Source: Garcia nutans
Lineage: Eukaryota > Streptophyta > Magnoliopsida > Malpighiales > Euphorbiaceae
Direction of reading: 5' to 3'
Length of the DNA stretch: 64,000 nt
NCBI GenBank assembly: GCA_947685225.1
Contig: CANTUV010000035.1
Coordinates: 39,618,001 to 39,682,000, forward strand
Shown here: positions 46,749 to 59,328 of the stretch, in pieces
Position numbering within the stretch: the first letter of the stretch is position 1
Layout: each line of letters begins with the position of its first letter
Notes under the pieces: generated by a model
The model's input: only the letters and a program-made list of their open reading frames with translations
Told to the model about the DNA's origin: nothing
The model's database searches: none
Translations under genes and position numbers: made by a program

Positions 46749-48699
46749 TATAGACCCTTAATTTTTGACCTAGTCTAATCCGATAGTTCAAGATAATTTT
46801 TGTGGAATTTTAATTTTTTTAAATAATATTTTAATTACTAATAATATTTAATAGTTATTTTTAATAAAAATGAAACATAAAAATATAAAAAATGAAAAAT
46901 AAAAAATTGGACGGATCGGCGAGCGACGATTTTTTGACCAAACCTTGTTTTACACGGTTTTGTAATTTTTCCTAAATAGTTAGTATTTCCTTATTAAAAT
47001 AGGATTAGGTTTTTAATTTTTTTTCCTATAAATACCACAATAAACACACTATATAGGGAGAGATAGAACACGGGAAAAACCCTAAAGAAAGGAAGGAGGA
47101 AAAACCCTAGAAGAACAACAATAGTTTTTTGAGAATGAAGGAAATAACAAACAGAAATATCAAGACAACCAAAGAAGAAGGCAGAGTCCATACTGTCTTC
47201 ACATTGTTCACCCAGAAATTAATTTTTTGGTGGAACCGACGACGGAGGTTTCATCTTTAATCATAAATTATTCATGTTTACAGTAGCTTTATTTTCTTTG
47301 ATTAATAAGAACATACAATAACTTGATATTTGTTTTAATAGCTTTAATTGTTTGCTTTAGTTAATATATTAATCAGTTGGTATTCGTAACTCCACTTGCA
47401 TGTTTTATAAAAAACTTAAAACTATCCAGTAACTGTTGAGGGTTTGAATCAATTATCAAAATCTAGTTTTTTATTAACACCTCAAGAACCATAAGTTATT
47501 TTATTGAAACTCAAAACCCAAAACTAATTTTATCCAAAAGCTTAAACCGTTTCATTATTACACTCCAAAATCTTGATTATTCTTCCAAAACTTTAATTTA
47601 TTTCTCCAAATCCAGAATTATTTTTCAAAGGCAGTAAGTTAAAATCCTAAACTCTTTTTTCCGATAATCTAAGAATATCAAAACCCTAATCCCATAAATC
47701 TCTCTCTCTTAAACCTTAAATTCCTTAAACCCTAAAACCCTAATAACTTAACCGTGAGTCCTAAACCCTAATGTCTTAAGGTTCTAAAACCCTAATTTCA
47801 TGATGTTAGCCTAAACCCTAATTTGATTAACCAAAAACCTTTATACTTTCTTAAATTTATAAAACCCTAATCCATTCCATTTTTCCAAAAATCCTCACAG
47901 TAGTCTAAATAATAAATATAATAATTTCAAAATCCCCAAATCCTAAATGTTAATTAAAGAACCTTAAATTGAGACATAAATCTAAATTTGTATCTTTATT
48001 TGCTTTATTTAATTTTAGATTTGATTATATAGTTTATTATATATTTTGATGGTTGATTTATTTAATTTTAATGATTGATTTATTTAATTTATCATGGATG
48101 GATATTTTCTTTATTATTATGATTATTATTTGGTTGTTTTGGTATTAAAATTGTAAGAGGTATGTTTCCACTTTCTGGATACCTCATCAGTTAAATTTTA
48201 TGTAATTTAAATTGCTTTTATATTTTGGACCAATGTAAAGGACATGTTTCCACCTTTCGGTGGGTATCCTATTTAGTTTTAGACATGGATGATGTAAGGA
48301 CATGTTTCCATCCTCGGATGGGTGTCCATTTATTTGCTTTGTTTGGACATTGCTTTGACTTTAATATAATGTTGCTTTATTTTAATTATTGTATGTAGTA
48401 TGGATAATATCATTATATTTAAGAATTTTATAATATTAAGACCAGAAAAGGAGGCCTATTGTGGGGGTGCTGGGCCATTTCTCACCTTTCCCACATGTAC
48501 CCAACTTTCCGAACCTATTAGGGGGTTGGGGATTCCTTAGGAATCAAGTCATCCACCCCTTTCTTTTTTTCGGTCCTTCCGGGTGGCGAATCCATTTTCT
48601 CCGGGCTTAGGCCAGTGTTCTCTAAGGCCCCGAGCATAAACAGTGCAGAAGTCGCAAGAACTATTCCACTGGGAGTGAGTGCAAAAATCCTCGCTCACA
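46749..48699 (+). repeat. 3' LTR of element B
   Basis: Starts tatagacccttaattttt after the PPT agcaggggataaa and ends tcgctcaca at 48699, about 1951 nt. It contains a TATA-like ctataaatacc (47027), a run of aaaccctaa-type motifs (47480-47890) and three 'gtaaggacatgtttcca' units (48151-48330). It matches the element C LTR in layout and length. Confidence 0.85.
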
Positions 48700-48704
48700 A
48701 TAGG

Positions 48705-49735
48705 TCAAATCAAAATAGATTGCTTCAAATTGAAAAACAAGAAGAAATGGGATAACAAAAAGAAGAAATCTCTCAAAGCGACATAGGAATGACTCTTCAA
48801 GTGAAGAAGAAGAGGAGGAAGAGAAAGGGATTGCAAATCTTTGTCTCATGGCTGTAGGAATATTGATGATCACACCAATGAGGTAGGTCCTCAATCCTTA
48901 GATTCTAATGCATATAGTGATCATATTGATGATGCTTTGGATGATAATGATTTAGTTGAGCATATGAACTTAAGAGTCCAAAAATATTTATCTAGGATGA
49001 AATTTTATAAATAAAAATGTTTAAGCTAGAAAAAGACTTTGTTTCATTAAAAAACTCTATTTTAGAATTAAAGACATCAAATGAACAATTGTTAAAATCT
49101 ATTTATGAAATGTTTAGAAACTCATCTAGCTTGGAGAAAGTTTCCAAGGAAAATGACATTTTAAAAGGATAAATAAATGAACTAAAGAACTATAATTCTA
49201 AGTTTCATAAAGGTAAGGAAGCCTTATATACATTGATTAGTGTTCAAAGGTTACCTTCCTCTAAGTATGACTTAGGGTTCAATGGCTCTACCACTAGTAC
49301 ATCTAATGCACCAATATTTGTTAATGCCTCCACAACTTAATCCTTTAGTATTAAAGTTGTAAAAAGCACCAATGCACACACTAAGCCTAAAATTCATAAG
49401 AAGACTACCCAAGGGTCGCTTAGCTTTAGAACTAAAATTCCAAGAGCAAATTATACATGTATGTACATAAAGCATGAATACAACTGCAAGCATACACATA
49501 GACAATCATATCCTATACACACTTATGATTGCCAATTTTAACTCTTTAAAATTTAATAGAAAATGGATGCAAAAATAATAAACCTTGTATCAATGCCAAT
49601 ATTGCATGAAATTTAGTCACAAAGGTACATGTTGCTACATTAGGAAGGCTCACCTCAAATTGAAGGATCCTTCTACAACTAGCCCCCAAGGATCCAAGTT
49701 CACTTGGGTATCTAAAAAAGATAAACCTTATTACC
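48705..49735 (+). pseudogene. gag: gag of element 2, second part
   Basis: Resumes at the zinc knuckle (tcaaatcaaaatagattgct) and runs parallel to element 1 codons 270-580, through the Lys/Glu-rich stretch and the C-terminal second knuckle (CQYCMKFSHKGTC). Many stops and frameshifts. Confidence 0.82.
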
Positions 49736-49739
49736 TTGT

Positions 49740-52194
49740 AGGTATGCCTAAAATCTACTATTAAAGAAAGTGTTTGGCTTGTAGATAGTGGATGCTCAAG
49801 GCACATGACTGGTAATGTCAAACTTTTCACAACTCTTACTTACAAGCAAGGAGGTGATGTGACATTTGGAAATAATGCTAAAGAAAAAAATTATTGGCAT
49901 TGGTTCTATTGGGTTGCTTGGTAAGAACATGATTGATGATGTATGGTTGGTTGATGAATTGAAACATAATTTGCTTTAGTGTTAGACAATTGTGTGACAT
50001 AGGATAAAATGCCAATTTTAATTCTAAAGGGTGTAAAATTACCTCTTCTAGTGGTGAACTTGCATTCAATGGAAGTAGAATTGGTAACACTTATAAAATT
50101 GACCTACACTCTAATAATGCTTTTAAAGGTTTAGTCACTATTGGCAATGATGCCTGGCATTGGCATAGAAGATTAGGACATGCTAATATGGATCAATTAT
50201 ATTGCCTAAGCAAAGAAGAACTTGTAGATGGACTCCTAAAAAGGAAATTTAATAAAGATAAAATTTATGAACCTTGTCAATTTGAAAAAACACATAAAAA
50301 TTTCTTTAAATCTAAGAATATTGTAAGTATATATAGACCTCTAGAATTATTACATCTAGATTTGTTCAAACCAAATAAAGTTGCTAGCCTAGGAGTAAAT
50401 TTATATGCATTTGTGCTTCTTGATGATTACTTAAGGTTTATATGGGTAAATTTCTTAGGTCAAGAGAATGAAACTTTCAATCATTTCAAAATTGTTACAA
50501 AAAGAGTTCAAAATGGAAAAAGATACGTAATCACATCTATTATAAGTGATCATGGGAAAGAATTTGAAAATTATAACTTTGAAAATTTTTGCAATGAACT
50601 TGGTATTTCACACAATTTTTTAGCTCCTATAACACTATAACAAAATGGTGTGGTTGAAAATAAAAATAGAACTTTAGTAGAAATGGCTTGAACAATGCTT
50701 AATGAGTATAGTTTACCTTTTTACTTTTGGGCAAAAGCCGTTAATACCATTTGTTATATTGCAAATCACGTATTCAAAAGACTTTTGATAAACAAAACTT
50801 CTTATGAGCTATGGAATAGAAGAAAACCTAAAATATCATACCTTAAAGTATTTGGATGCAAAAGCTTCATATTGAGTACCAAGGACAACCTTGGAAAATT
50901 CTCATCCAAATTGGATGAAGGTATATTCTTAGGGTATTCATCTTTTAGTAAAGTATATAGAGTATTTAATAGGAAAACTCTAGTAGTTGAGGAATCAATA
51001 CATGTCATCTTTGATGAATCCTCTAAGCTTGATAATGGGAAAGATAGTGTTCTTGATGAGTTTATAGGTATATTTGAAGAGCCTAAAATAAAAAATGATC
51101 CAAAGGAAACAATGATAAGCTAGAGCAAAGTGTGGAGCAAGAAGAGACTCAAGAACTACCCAAAGAGTGGCATTAACAAAAGGATCATCCAAAAGAACTC
51201 ATCGTTGGTGACACTTCAAAGGGAGTATCTATTAGATCCAAACTTAAATGTTTAGATTCTAATGTTCCTTTTGTTTCTCAAATTGAGCCAAGGACTATTG
51301 AATAGGCTCTTAGTGATGATTTTTGGGTGATTGCCATGCAAGATGAACTCAATCAATTCGAGAGAAACAAAGTTTGGGAACTTATTCCTAGACCCAAGGA
51401 TCATTCAATTATTTGTTGTAAATGGGTGTATAGGAACAAACTTGATGAAGATGGTCTCATTACTAGAAAGATTTTTAGCCAAAGGCTATATCCAAGAGGA
51501 AGGCATTGATTATGATGAGACATTTGTTCCCATTGCTACATTAGACGCAATTAGAATTTTACTTGCATTTGGATGTCACATGAATTTTAAACTTTTTCAA
51601 ATGGATGTCAAAAGTACCTTTTCAAATGGCTTTATTAATGAGGAAGTTTATGTTGAACAACCCTCCAGTTTTAAAGATTATTAATTCTTAAATCATGTTT
51701 TAAATTAATCAAGGCATTGTATGGTTTGAAGGAAGCTCTAAGAGCTTGGTATGATAGACTTAGTGCTTATTTATTAGAAAATCTTTTTACAAAAAACAAA
51801 GTTGATACTACACTTTTGTTAAAAGAAATTGCATAACATCTTAATGGTGCAAATTTATGTTGATAACATTATATTTGGTGCTACTAATGAATCATTGTGC
51901 CAAGAATTTGCCTCTTGTATGACTAGGTAATTTAAAATGAGTATGATGGGTGAACTCGAGTTCTTTCTTGGTCTAAATGTTAAATAATGCAAGGATGGTA
52001 TTTTCATCTACTTTCTTGCATTATTTAACATTTAGACCAAGAAAGAACTCGAGTTCACCCATCATACTCATTTTAAAAACACATCATTTGACATTTTGCC
52101 ATTTTCGAATGTGGATTATGCCAGTAGCCTATTGGATAGAAAAAGCACGAATGATGTGTGCCATTTTCTTGCTGATTACCTAGCAAGAAACAAG
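49740..52194 (+). pseudogene. pol: pol of element 2, broken
   Basis: Recognisable parts: protease ([14 protein letters not shown], 49768-49810), GAG-pre-integrase ([15 protein letters not shown]), and an integrase core at 50188-51123 (LLHLDLFKPN, SIISDHGKEFEN, where the catalytic Asp lost in element 1 is present). RT follows at 51327-51930 (KLFQMDVKSTFSNGF, with YVDN for YVDD). Stops and frameshifts occur throughout. In the connection region a 63-bp segment is followed by its inverted copy, and roughly 300 nt of expected sequence is missing (51931-52077). RNase H begins (NVDYASSLLDRKST) and is cut at 52194 by element C. Confidence 0.85.
51931..52077. repeat. Perfect 63-bp inverted repeat with 21-nt loop in element 2 pol
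   Basis: 51931-51993 and 52015-52077 are exact reverse complements (the left arm contains gggtgaactcgagttctttc). The second arm replaces pol sequence that should be here, and the frame resumes about 300 nt later in the family sequence. Confidence 0.93.
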
Positions 52195-54099
52195 TGTCAG
52201 TTTCTTAATTTTGGACTAGATTAAATTTAGATATATATAATAGGCCAAAATTGATTCATGAAGATTAAACCTAGTCCGATCCAATTTTAAAAGCCCAATT
52301 CAAGGTTGGTTTAATTTTTAAAAGCTTAAAATGGGTCTGATAGAGTCTTAAAATCCCAAAGCAATCTGATTCGACCCAAAATTAGCTTAGCCAATTCGTT
52401 ATCAGGCTAGCCATGGCAAATTAGCATGGCCAATTCATCCCAGGCCCTTGCCTGGGGAGAATTGGCATAGCTAATTCACCACAGTCCACTAATCTGACCC
52501 TCAATTTATTAATTTCTTAATTGAGATTGGACTCTGTCTTAACCATTGGATGAAGTGTATTAGGGTTTTGTTTTAAACCTATTTTGCCTTTAAATAACAA
52601 TGTTTTAATGTTGAAACATATATCAATAACTATCAAGCAAGCAAAATTAAAGAGAGAAACCCTAGCAGCTTTGAGTGTGCTCAGACGCAGAACATCAACC
52701 TTCAATAAACCTGAAGGTAGTGACACATTTCCTTCACCTTGTTCAATCGAAATTCTACAACTGGCATAAGTACACAGCTTGATCAACATGAAATATCGGT
52801 GAAACCAATAAATGGAGATTTGAAATTCCTTAATTAGTCTATTTTAAAATTTCAGTAGTTCATATTGTTTAATTTGTTTAACTATTTTTTAGTTTGTCTT
52901 TGTGTTTTATCATAAAAATTTTCATACACTATCTAAGCATAGTAAAAATCCATTAAGTTGATTTTAAATGTCCAGTCGATTACGTTATCCAATGTAGATT
53001 ATTTAAAATTTTGTGGGAAACCCTAATTTAATATTACAGTAGTTTGTCCAACTAAATTATCATTAAAGCTTTAATGTCACAATAGAAGTAGTAATTGATC
53101 TCACAACTTAAATCGAATATTCCAGTGGTCCAAAATTTGTAAATATAATTATAGTAACTAATTTGTAAAACCAAAACCTTAAAACCTATTTTCCAAAACT
53201 AAAACCCAAATACTGTTTTCATAAAACCCCAAAACCCTGAATATGTGAAACTTTAAATCCAAAAATACCAAACCCTAATAAACTTGATTCAGAAACCCTA
53301 AACCAACCTGCTTTGATTTGAAAACCCTAGTTTAGGAAAACCCTAATTTCTATAAATATAAAACTCTAGTTTAGATAGAAAACCTAATTTATTTATTTAT
53401 GGATTGTATTCTTTGTTATTTAGCTTTATTTCCTTTTTAATTAAGCCCTAATTTTATTACCCTTTATATGATGATTATTTATGTGTTAATGAATTTATAC
53501 TTATTTTATTTGGATTTAAAGGGAATTGTAAAAGGAATGTTTCCATCTAGTGTGGGTGCCTTATTTATTTAGTTTATGTAATTTAATTTATTTAAAGGTT
53601 TTTGAGACTATTGTAAGGGACACGTTTCCATCTATGGTGGATGTCCTATTTTATTTATTTTACTTTCTTTGTGGATATTGGACATTATTGTAAGGGCATG
53701 TTTCCATTTCAAACGAGTGCTCATTTTGTTAGTTTGGACTTTCTTAATTTTAATGAATATTTCTTTTTTCCCATTGCATGTAGTGTGGATAATATTATAA
53801 TGCTTAAGAATTTAAAAATATTTAGACCTGGAAAGGAGGCTGGTTCCAATGAACCAGACATTATAGGTGTTATGGGTCATACTCACATTCCCCATACGTA
53901 ACTAACTTTTCAAACCCATTAGGGGGTTGGAGATTCCTTAGGAATTGAGTCATCCAACCCTTTCTTTTTCTTGGCCTATTTGGGTGGTGACTCTATTTTC
54001 TCTGGGTTTAGGCCCCTATTCTCTAAGGCCTTGAGCCTAAAAGTACCAAAGTCGTAAAAATATTCCATATGTGAGTGGGGACAAAAATCCCCGCTCACA
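52195..54099 (+). repeat. 5' LTR of element C
   Basis: Starts tgtcagtttcttaatttt and ends ccgctcaca one base before the PBS, 1905 nt. It carries the telobox-like cluster (53160-53460) and the triple 'gtaagggacacgtttccat' module (53526-53730), as in the other Tat LTRs here. Confidence 0.83.
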
Positions 54100-54100
54100 G

Positions 54101-54119
54101 TGGCGACTCCACTAGGGAC
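54101..54119 (+). other. Primer-binding site, tRNA-Arg type (element C)
   Basis: The sequence tggcgactccactagggac, one base after the LTR end, is the PBS type used by Tat/Ogre elements. Confidence 0.82.
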
Positions 54120-55375
54120 AAGACAAGTTGATTATGTTGGTCTCTATATTATTTTATTCTTTCTTATTATAATATTATCCATTGCATTATTTAGATTGTA
54201 TTGTGTGCATGAGTTAGGACGCCCGTGTAATCCGTGTTTTATTATGTAAAGGATACCATACTTTCACTCAAGGTATGGAGATCGAGCATGGTATAACCAC
54301 TCATAGTCTCGTGCCTTTTGGTATATACTTGCTATGGGAACCTAAGCTTTTCAACTAAAAGACTAAAGCCCATGTAGTTGGCCTAGTTACTTTCCTTAGG
54401 TTTTATCCAAATGCTTGTTATTTGACTATGATTGATATATCTTGGTTTGAACCATGGCTTATTTGGTATGTTCTTTTCATAATATGACCTAAATATATTA
54501 CAAGGCCAAAATAATTTTCCTTTAAATCCAAAAGACCAAAATTTTTTTTCAAAACTTTTCATGATGGTCTTTGGACATAAAGCCTTTTAAAGATTGGTTA
54601 AAAATTCTTTTTCACCTGACGGCCTAAGCTCAAAGCCCAAAATCCTTTTTTTTTCAAACAAATCTTTTTACAATGGGCTTGGATATAAAACTATTTTTCA
54701 AACAAACCTTTTTTATGGGCTTCAAGATACTTTTTAGGCTTAAAACCGCTTTTCGCCTCATAACACAAAAATTTGAATTTTTGTTACTGAATTTTTTTTT
54801 CTTAAATGAGCTTATAAACTATTTAGGTCAATTATGGAATACTAAAAATCAAGTGTGTGCCTAATTTATACCAAAAATTATTCGCTATGAGCTTGTCTGT
54901 GGCATGAATCATTAGTTGTCTTTCCAAATAAAAAATCTATTTATGGTAAACCTTTTAATTTAGTTTTAATCCAATATAGCATAAAAGTTATCTTTTTATT
55001 GGCCCAATGGATTAAGACTTAATTAATGGGAATTATCATGGACTGACTTGTAAATTTGACAATGAAACTATTAGTTAAAAATTGTCCTAGTGAATTGTTC
55101 ATAAATAAGATATTCCATTTTGATATTTTATTAACTATATACCTAGGAAAAGAGTCTAACCATTCATGGTGGAAGATATAAGATTGGAAGGAACGTCTTA
55201 ATTATCATTTTTTGCCTATTATCTATGCATACATGCATACATACATTACATTGCATAACATTGATCCTTTCTGGCTCACAGACCTAGAGTATAACAGTTC
55301 AAGAGCTTACACCAATCTGACCTACATCAGTGACTCATAGTTCAGTGAGAATTTAGTGAATTTCTCATAAAAAGT
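54120..55375 (+). other. Leader of element C
   Basis: Non-coding, homologous to 40901-41910 of element B. No ORF with recognisable content. Confidence 0.6.
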
Positions 55376-56738
55376 GATGGATCTCGAGCAAGTTCAAAAA
55401 TTGGTGAATGATGCCCTCAACTCCATGATGGAAGAATTGAAGGAGACCCCTAGCTGAGACCATGAGAAGCCAACTGGATGCATTATTGGGAAACATTATT
55501 GAAGCATCTACTAGTACTAAGAAGTAGAAGGATAAAGGAAATATTTAGGCTAGTGAGGTAGCCTTTGATGATGGCGAGGTGATAATTGATGATGATGATG
55601 ACTGGGGTTAATATTTCCAAGATCCTCAAGAAAAGAAGAAAGATAAGAAGGCTATGGAGAAAGCAGCGGTAGAGAAAATTGAAAATTTGGATGTGGAGAA
55701 AATGATTACTGATTTGGAAAAGTTTGAAAAGAAGCTAAAGGCAAAGTAGATATTGAAGGTGGACAAACTGTTTGAACAAGATGAGGAAGTCCCTTATAAG
55801 TTCAAAATGCCTTCCTTTGCAATGCAGCCTGCTCGTCCTACCAATGCTCAAACTCTAAGGTACTTCATGCTTTCGTTGGATCATGTTGTGCAAAATCTGT
55901 TCAATACTTTAAAGGAGAATACCTAAAAATATTGGGATCTACTGTACAAAGCCTTTATTCAGTAGTATGGGTATAATATGGAATTGGAAGTTACCCTAAT
56001 GGAGGTAGAGTCAATCATACATAAGCAGAATGTAAATTTTGTTGACTATGTGAAGAGGTAGAGGAACAAAGTTGCACTGCTTAATAAGAGACCAGATGAG
56101 TCTGACTAGATTCAAATGATAGTAAGGGGTGCCCTACTAGTCTGCATGAATGGATGTCTCACACTCTCATAAGGGATTTTAAAGATCTTTTCCAAGCTGG
56201 CTTATAGATAGAAGAATAGGAATGAGAGAAGAGCCATTTTTCTAGAAGAAAGAATGAGAGGGGGAATTATCAATCTGGCGGCCAGAGTATAAAGAATCCA
56301 TTGGATGTCAATGCAACAACTAGTCAACCAAATAGAAGATAATTTTTAGAGTTGGAAAAACCTTTGTCTTAGGTTTTCAACAAGCTGCAAAAGAATGTGT
56401 TATTACAGTTATTGGCTCCTAGACCTTTGCCGAATCCTTTACTGCCAAAATTTGATATTAAAGCCTTTTGTCAATTTTGTCAAACACAAGGACCTGAGAC
56501 AGATAAATGCTTGCAACTAAAATATGAGATATAAAATTTGATTGACAGTGGAATGTTGCCTGAACCTAACAAGCCCAACACCACAACAAATCCTTTGCCT
56601 GAATTTGGAAGAGTGCCACCGCCAGCGACCTTCATGATAGAGGGAGGATTGATGGAAAGTTTTGACTTATTGTCTTTTCAAGTTAATGATGGAGAAATTG
56701 TTGAGGAAGGGGTTGCTAGTTTTGGTTCTTTCCCCTGA
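55376..56738 (+). pseudogene. gag: Tat-lineage gag, heavily decayed (element C)
   Basis: Homologous to the element B gag: starts MDLEQVQKLVNDALNSMMEE and keeps KLFEQDEEVPYKFKMPSF-like and QTLRYFMLSLDHVVQN segments and a C-terminal stretch with GRVPPPATFMIEGGL. Numerous TAG/TGA stops and shifts; the middle NGTGNP segment is deleted. No pol domains follow. Confidence 0.8.
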
Positions 56739-57050
56739 CATGTCCAAGTAGATGAAGCACCAACGATTATAATTCAATAAACTTCCTTAGGCTTGAGTGC
56801 TACTTATTTTATTTATGCTTTCTTTAATATTTGTGGAACAATTATATTTTTTAAATTAAGATTGTTTAAATAAATTACTTTCATCAAATTTTATTTGTAT
56901 TGGTTTTTGTTCATTTTGGTGCCCAACTGATGACGAGTCTAGCTTGATATTTATAAATTAATGCATCTACACATCATGATCTAAATGACTTTACTAGGTG
57001 AGGGAGTTATTCTATAGTATCTAGTTGTGCATGCTTACTTAGAGAGGCCT

Positions 57051-58767
57051 TGTTTTATTAGTTTTTGTTATAAGTTTTGTGCCTTGTTTATTATGTTAAT
57101 TGTTGTTTTATTTAGGTATTTTGTTAGTTTTTATTGGTTTGTCTAGTGTTTTCTTTAATTGTGTAGTTTTAGTTTATTGTAAGTTTTATGTCGTTTTTTA
57201 TCTAGTTTTTAGTTTGTGTTTATGTTTTATCGGTTATTGTTTATTTACTTCGTGTTTTAAGTTTGTTTTGAGTTCTGTGTTAGGTTAAAACAGGCAAGGA
57301 AATGAATTGAAGATGAAATGGGCAGTAGCTGACACAGGCAAAGGACACGGCCAAGTCACTGGCCGTGTCCCATACCAAGTTAAAAGGTAGAGCAAGTCGC
57401 AGTAGCAGACACAAGCAAGGGACACGGCCAAGTCATGTGGCCGTGTCCCTCCAAAGAAGAGCAACACGGCCAAGTCACCTTGACTTGGCCGTGTCCCACT
57501 TGTTACCAAAGGAAAGGGAGATAAAAAATTACATAGAGGAGGACACATGCAGGGGACACGGCCGTGTCACCTGGCCGTGTCCCTCCAAACTCACTCACAC
57601 GGCCAAGTCAAGCTTCACTTGGCCGTGTCACTCAACAAAGAAGAAAAGAAGATTAAAAGCAACAGAGGAGGACACATGCAGGGGACACGGCCGTGTTACC
57701 TGGCCGTGTCCCTCCAACAAGCCCTCACACGGCCGTGTCCCTCATCACCTGGCCGTGTCCCTCATGAACCAAGCGCGCACCGAATTTTAAAGCCGACGTT
57801 TCGTATAAAAGCAAAAAGAAAGTTAGGGTTTGGGTGTGGTTGACGATTTAGAACAGATTTTGAGCCGTCAAGAGAGGGAGCTGAGGGATTTAACTTTGTT
57901 TCCTTTGATTTTGATTTCATTTTGAATTAATCTAGCTTAGATTAAATTGTTCTAGCCATCGAGACATCCTTCTTGCAAGATTGAACAAGAGATTCTTCAA
58001 AAGCTTCAAGGAGTTTGTAACTTGGTTTTGTTCTTGAACTTATTCTTTTTATTTTCATTGAATGGATATTATCATGTCTATTTTGATTTCTTTGAACATT
58101 AATAAGATGAATATGTTTGATTGCATTATGAACTAATTTGATCTAGTCTAGGGTTTGTATGGATCTGCTATGATTGTATGAATTGGTTTTTCTCTTAGCT
58201 AATAATTTCTTTAGCCTTGATTGAATGAAACATTGTTAATATATAATTGATTGATCACCAATTATGTGTTTTAAGGTATTAGATGATGTATCGAGAGATG
58301 AAGTTTAATACTTGAACAATTCAATTAGGGACTTAGGTGAATTAGAGATATAACCTATTAAAAAGATTATTTCACTTATAACAAGATTAGTTGAAAGAGG
58401 TTTGAATGCGAGAGCTTATTTCCTTGACTCGATTAGTTGAGTTGTTTGAGATTTAATCTTTGAAATTGAATTAGTTAAGAGGAATAACCGTTCATACATA
58501 TAAGTAGTAGAGAAGTGCAAACCCTAGACCATTCTATCAAGTGAATCAAAACACAGCTCAATTTACTTTTATTGTTTTAAACTTTAATCAATCTTCTTCA
58601 TTATTTAGCAATTTATAAAACTCTTTATTACTTGTTAAACATAATCTGATAAGCAATTAACCACTTTAGCTTCCTTGAGAGAACGACCTTGGGGCGATCA
58701 CCTTTGCTACAACTACCTCGTATACTTGCGAGTGACGCTTTGTTGTAGAGTTAATTTGAGCGCAACA
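57051..58767 (+). repeat. 5' LTR of element D
   Basis: Starts tgttttattag and ends gagcgcaaca, 1717 nt. Between 57342 and 57764 it carries about ten copies of a ggccgtgtccc/gggacacggcc motif. A TATA box (tataaaag, 57804-57811) follows about 40 nt after the last one. Frames such as SHTKLKGRASRSSR across the motif cluster are not genes. Confidence 0.92.
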
Positions 58768-58773
58768 AGTTTT

Positions 58774-58791
58774 TGGCGCCGCTGCCGGGGA
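58774..58791 (+). other. Primer-binding site of element D (Athila type)
   Basis: The sequence tggcgccgctgccgggga, six bases after the LTR end, is the well-known Athila PBS. Confidence 0.9.
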
Positions 58792-58809
58792 AGAAATCAA
58801 AGGAAAGAT

Positions 58810-59327
58810 CTTACCTTAGTTAAAACTTCTTGAATCAACACTTAAACACTTAATCTTCCTTCAATTTAAGCTCAACACATCAAGATCCTCTCTTCACCAC
58901 TTGCTTTCCTTTCTCTATGGAGGAGCCGGCCACACACATGAAGAAGAAGAAGAAATTATGAATAAACCAAAGTCAACTCTTCTTTAAATCTCCACCAAGA
59001 GTTCCAATTCAAGCAATTACTTAATTACCCTTAATCATTTAATTTAACTTTTGTCTCATGTATGCCCATGATAGTAATTACACATATCACATAAAAATAT
59101 CTCTCTTCCTTTGACTCTTCCTTTGACCCATTTATATGTTATATATATCCTCATATACACAATATATACCATTCTCTCTAAACCCTAATTCTTTCCCAAT
59201 ACACATATACACAAGCATTCTCCTCCCAATTTTTTTTCTTATCCCATCATATACATTCAATCCAATTTATAACAATAACAACAACAACAATATGCAAAAC
59301 TTCTAGGGCATAAATGAGGATATTACA
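58810..59327 (-). repeat. Fragment of a gypsy-type LTR inside the element D leader
   Basis: Ends on the plus strand with aaatgaggatattaca (minus-strand start tgtaatatcctc). It contains an 'atggaggagccggccacac...gaagaagaagaag' stretch like 29560-29610 and 34750-34785. It looks like part of the minus-oriented long-LTR family seen at 20702-37726. The left border is uncertain and no target duplication was seen. Confidence 0.45.
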
Positions 59328-59328
59328 C

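Larger units (their letters stand above)
40175..48699 (+). mobile_element. Tat/Ogre-like gag-only LTR retrotransposon (element B) inserted in element 2 gag
   Basis: Flanked by acagg (40170-40174) and atagg (48700-48704), a one-mismatch 5-bp target duplication. Removing B lines the gag of element 2 up with that of element 1. It has a truncated 5' LTR, a leader, a decayed gag, no protease, RT, RNase H or integrase, a purine block, a roughly 1-kb tandem repeat, a PPT (agcaggggataaa) and a full 3' LTR. With the replication enzymes lacking altogether it must have been mobilised in trans by a Tat/Ogre relative. Confidence 0.85.
37727..52194 (+). mobile_element. Second, decayed Sirevirus-like copia element (element 2), split by element B and truncated by element C
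   Basis: The 5' LTR, PBS, and a gag and pol homologous to element 1 are present with many stops and shifts. Element B (40175-48699) interrupts gag at the first zinc knuckle, and element C (from 52195) cuts pol in RNase H. The rest of the element would lie beyond C and D, outside the window. The LTR U3 part differs strongly from element 1, so the two belong to different families. Confidence 0.88.
52195..57050 (+). mobile_element. Tat/Ogre-like gag-only element (element C), 5' part; interrupted by element D
   Basis: The 5' LTR (52195-54099), Arg-type PBS (54101-54119), leader and decayed gag (to 56738) are homologous to element B. The 3' non-coding part starts at about 56739 and is cut at 57050 by element D. 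The remainder should lie beyond D, outside the window. Its insertion cut the RNase H of element 2. Confidence 0.83.

Noticed and set aside
57285..57843. 140-codon and 98-codon frames with HGRVTWPCPS / LAVSL repeats (again at 62758-63316 and 59362-59682)
   Set aside because: They read through the acacggccgtgtcc motif cluster in LTR or leader DNA, are open in several frames and on both strands, and have no conserved domain.
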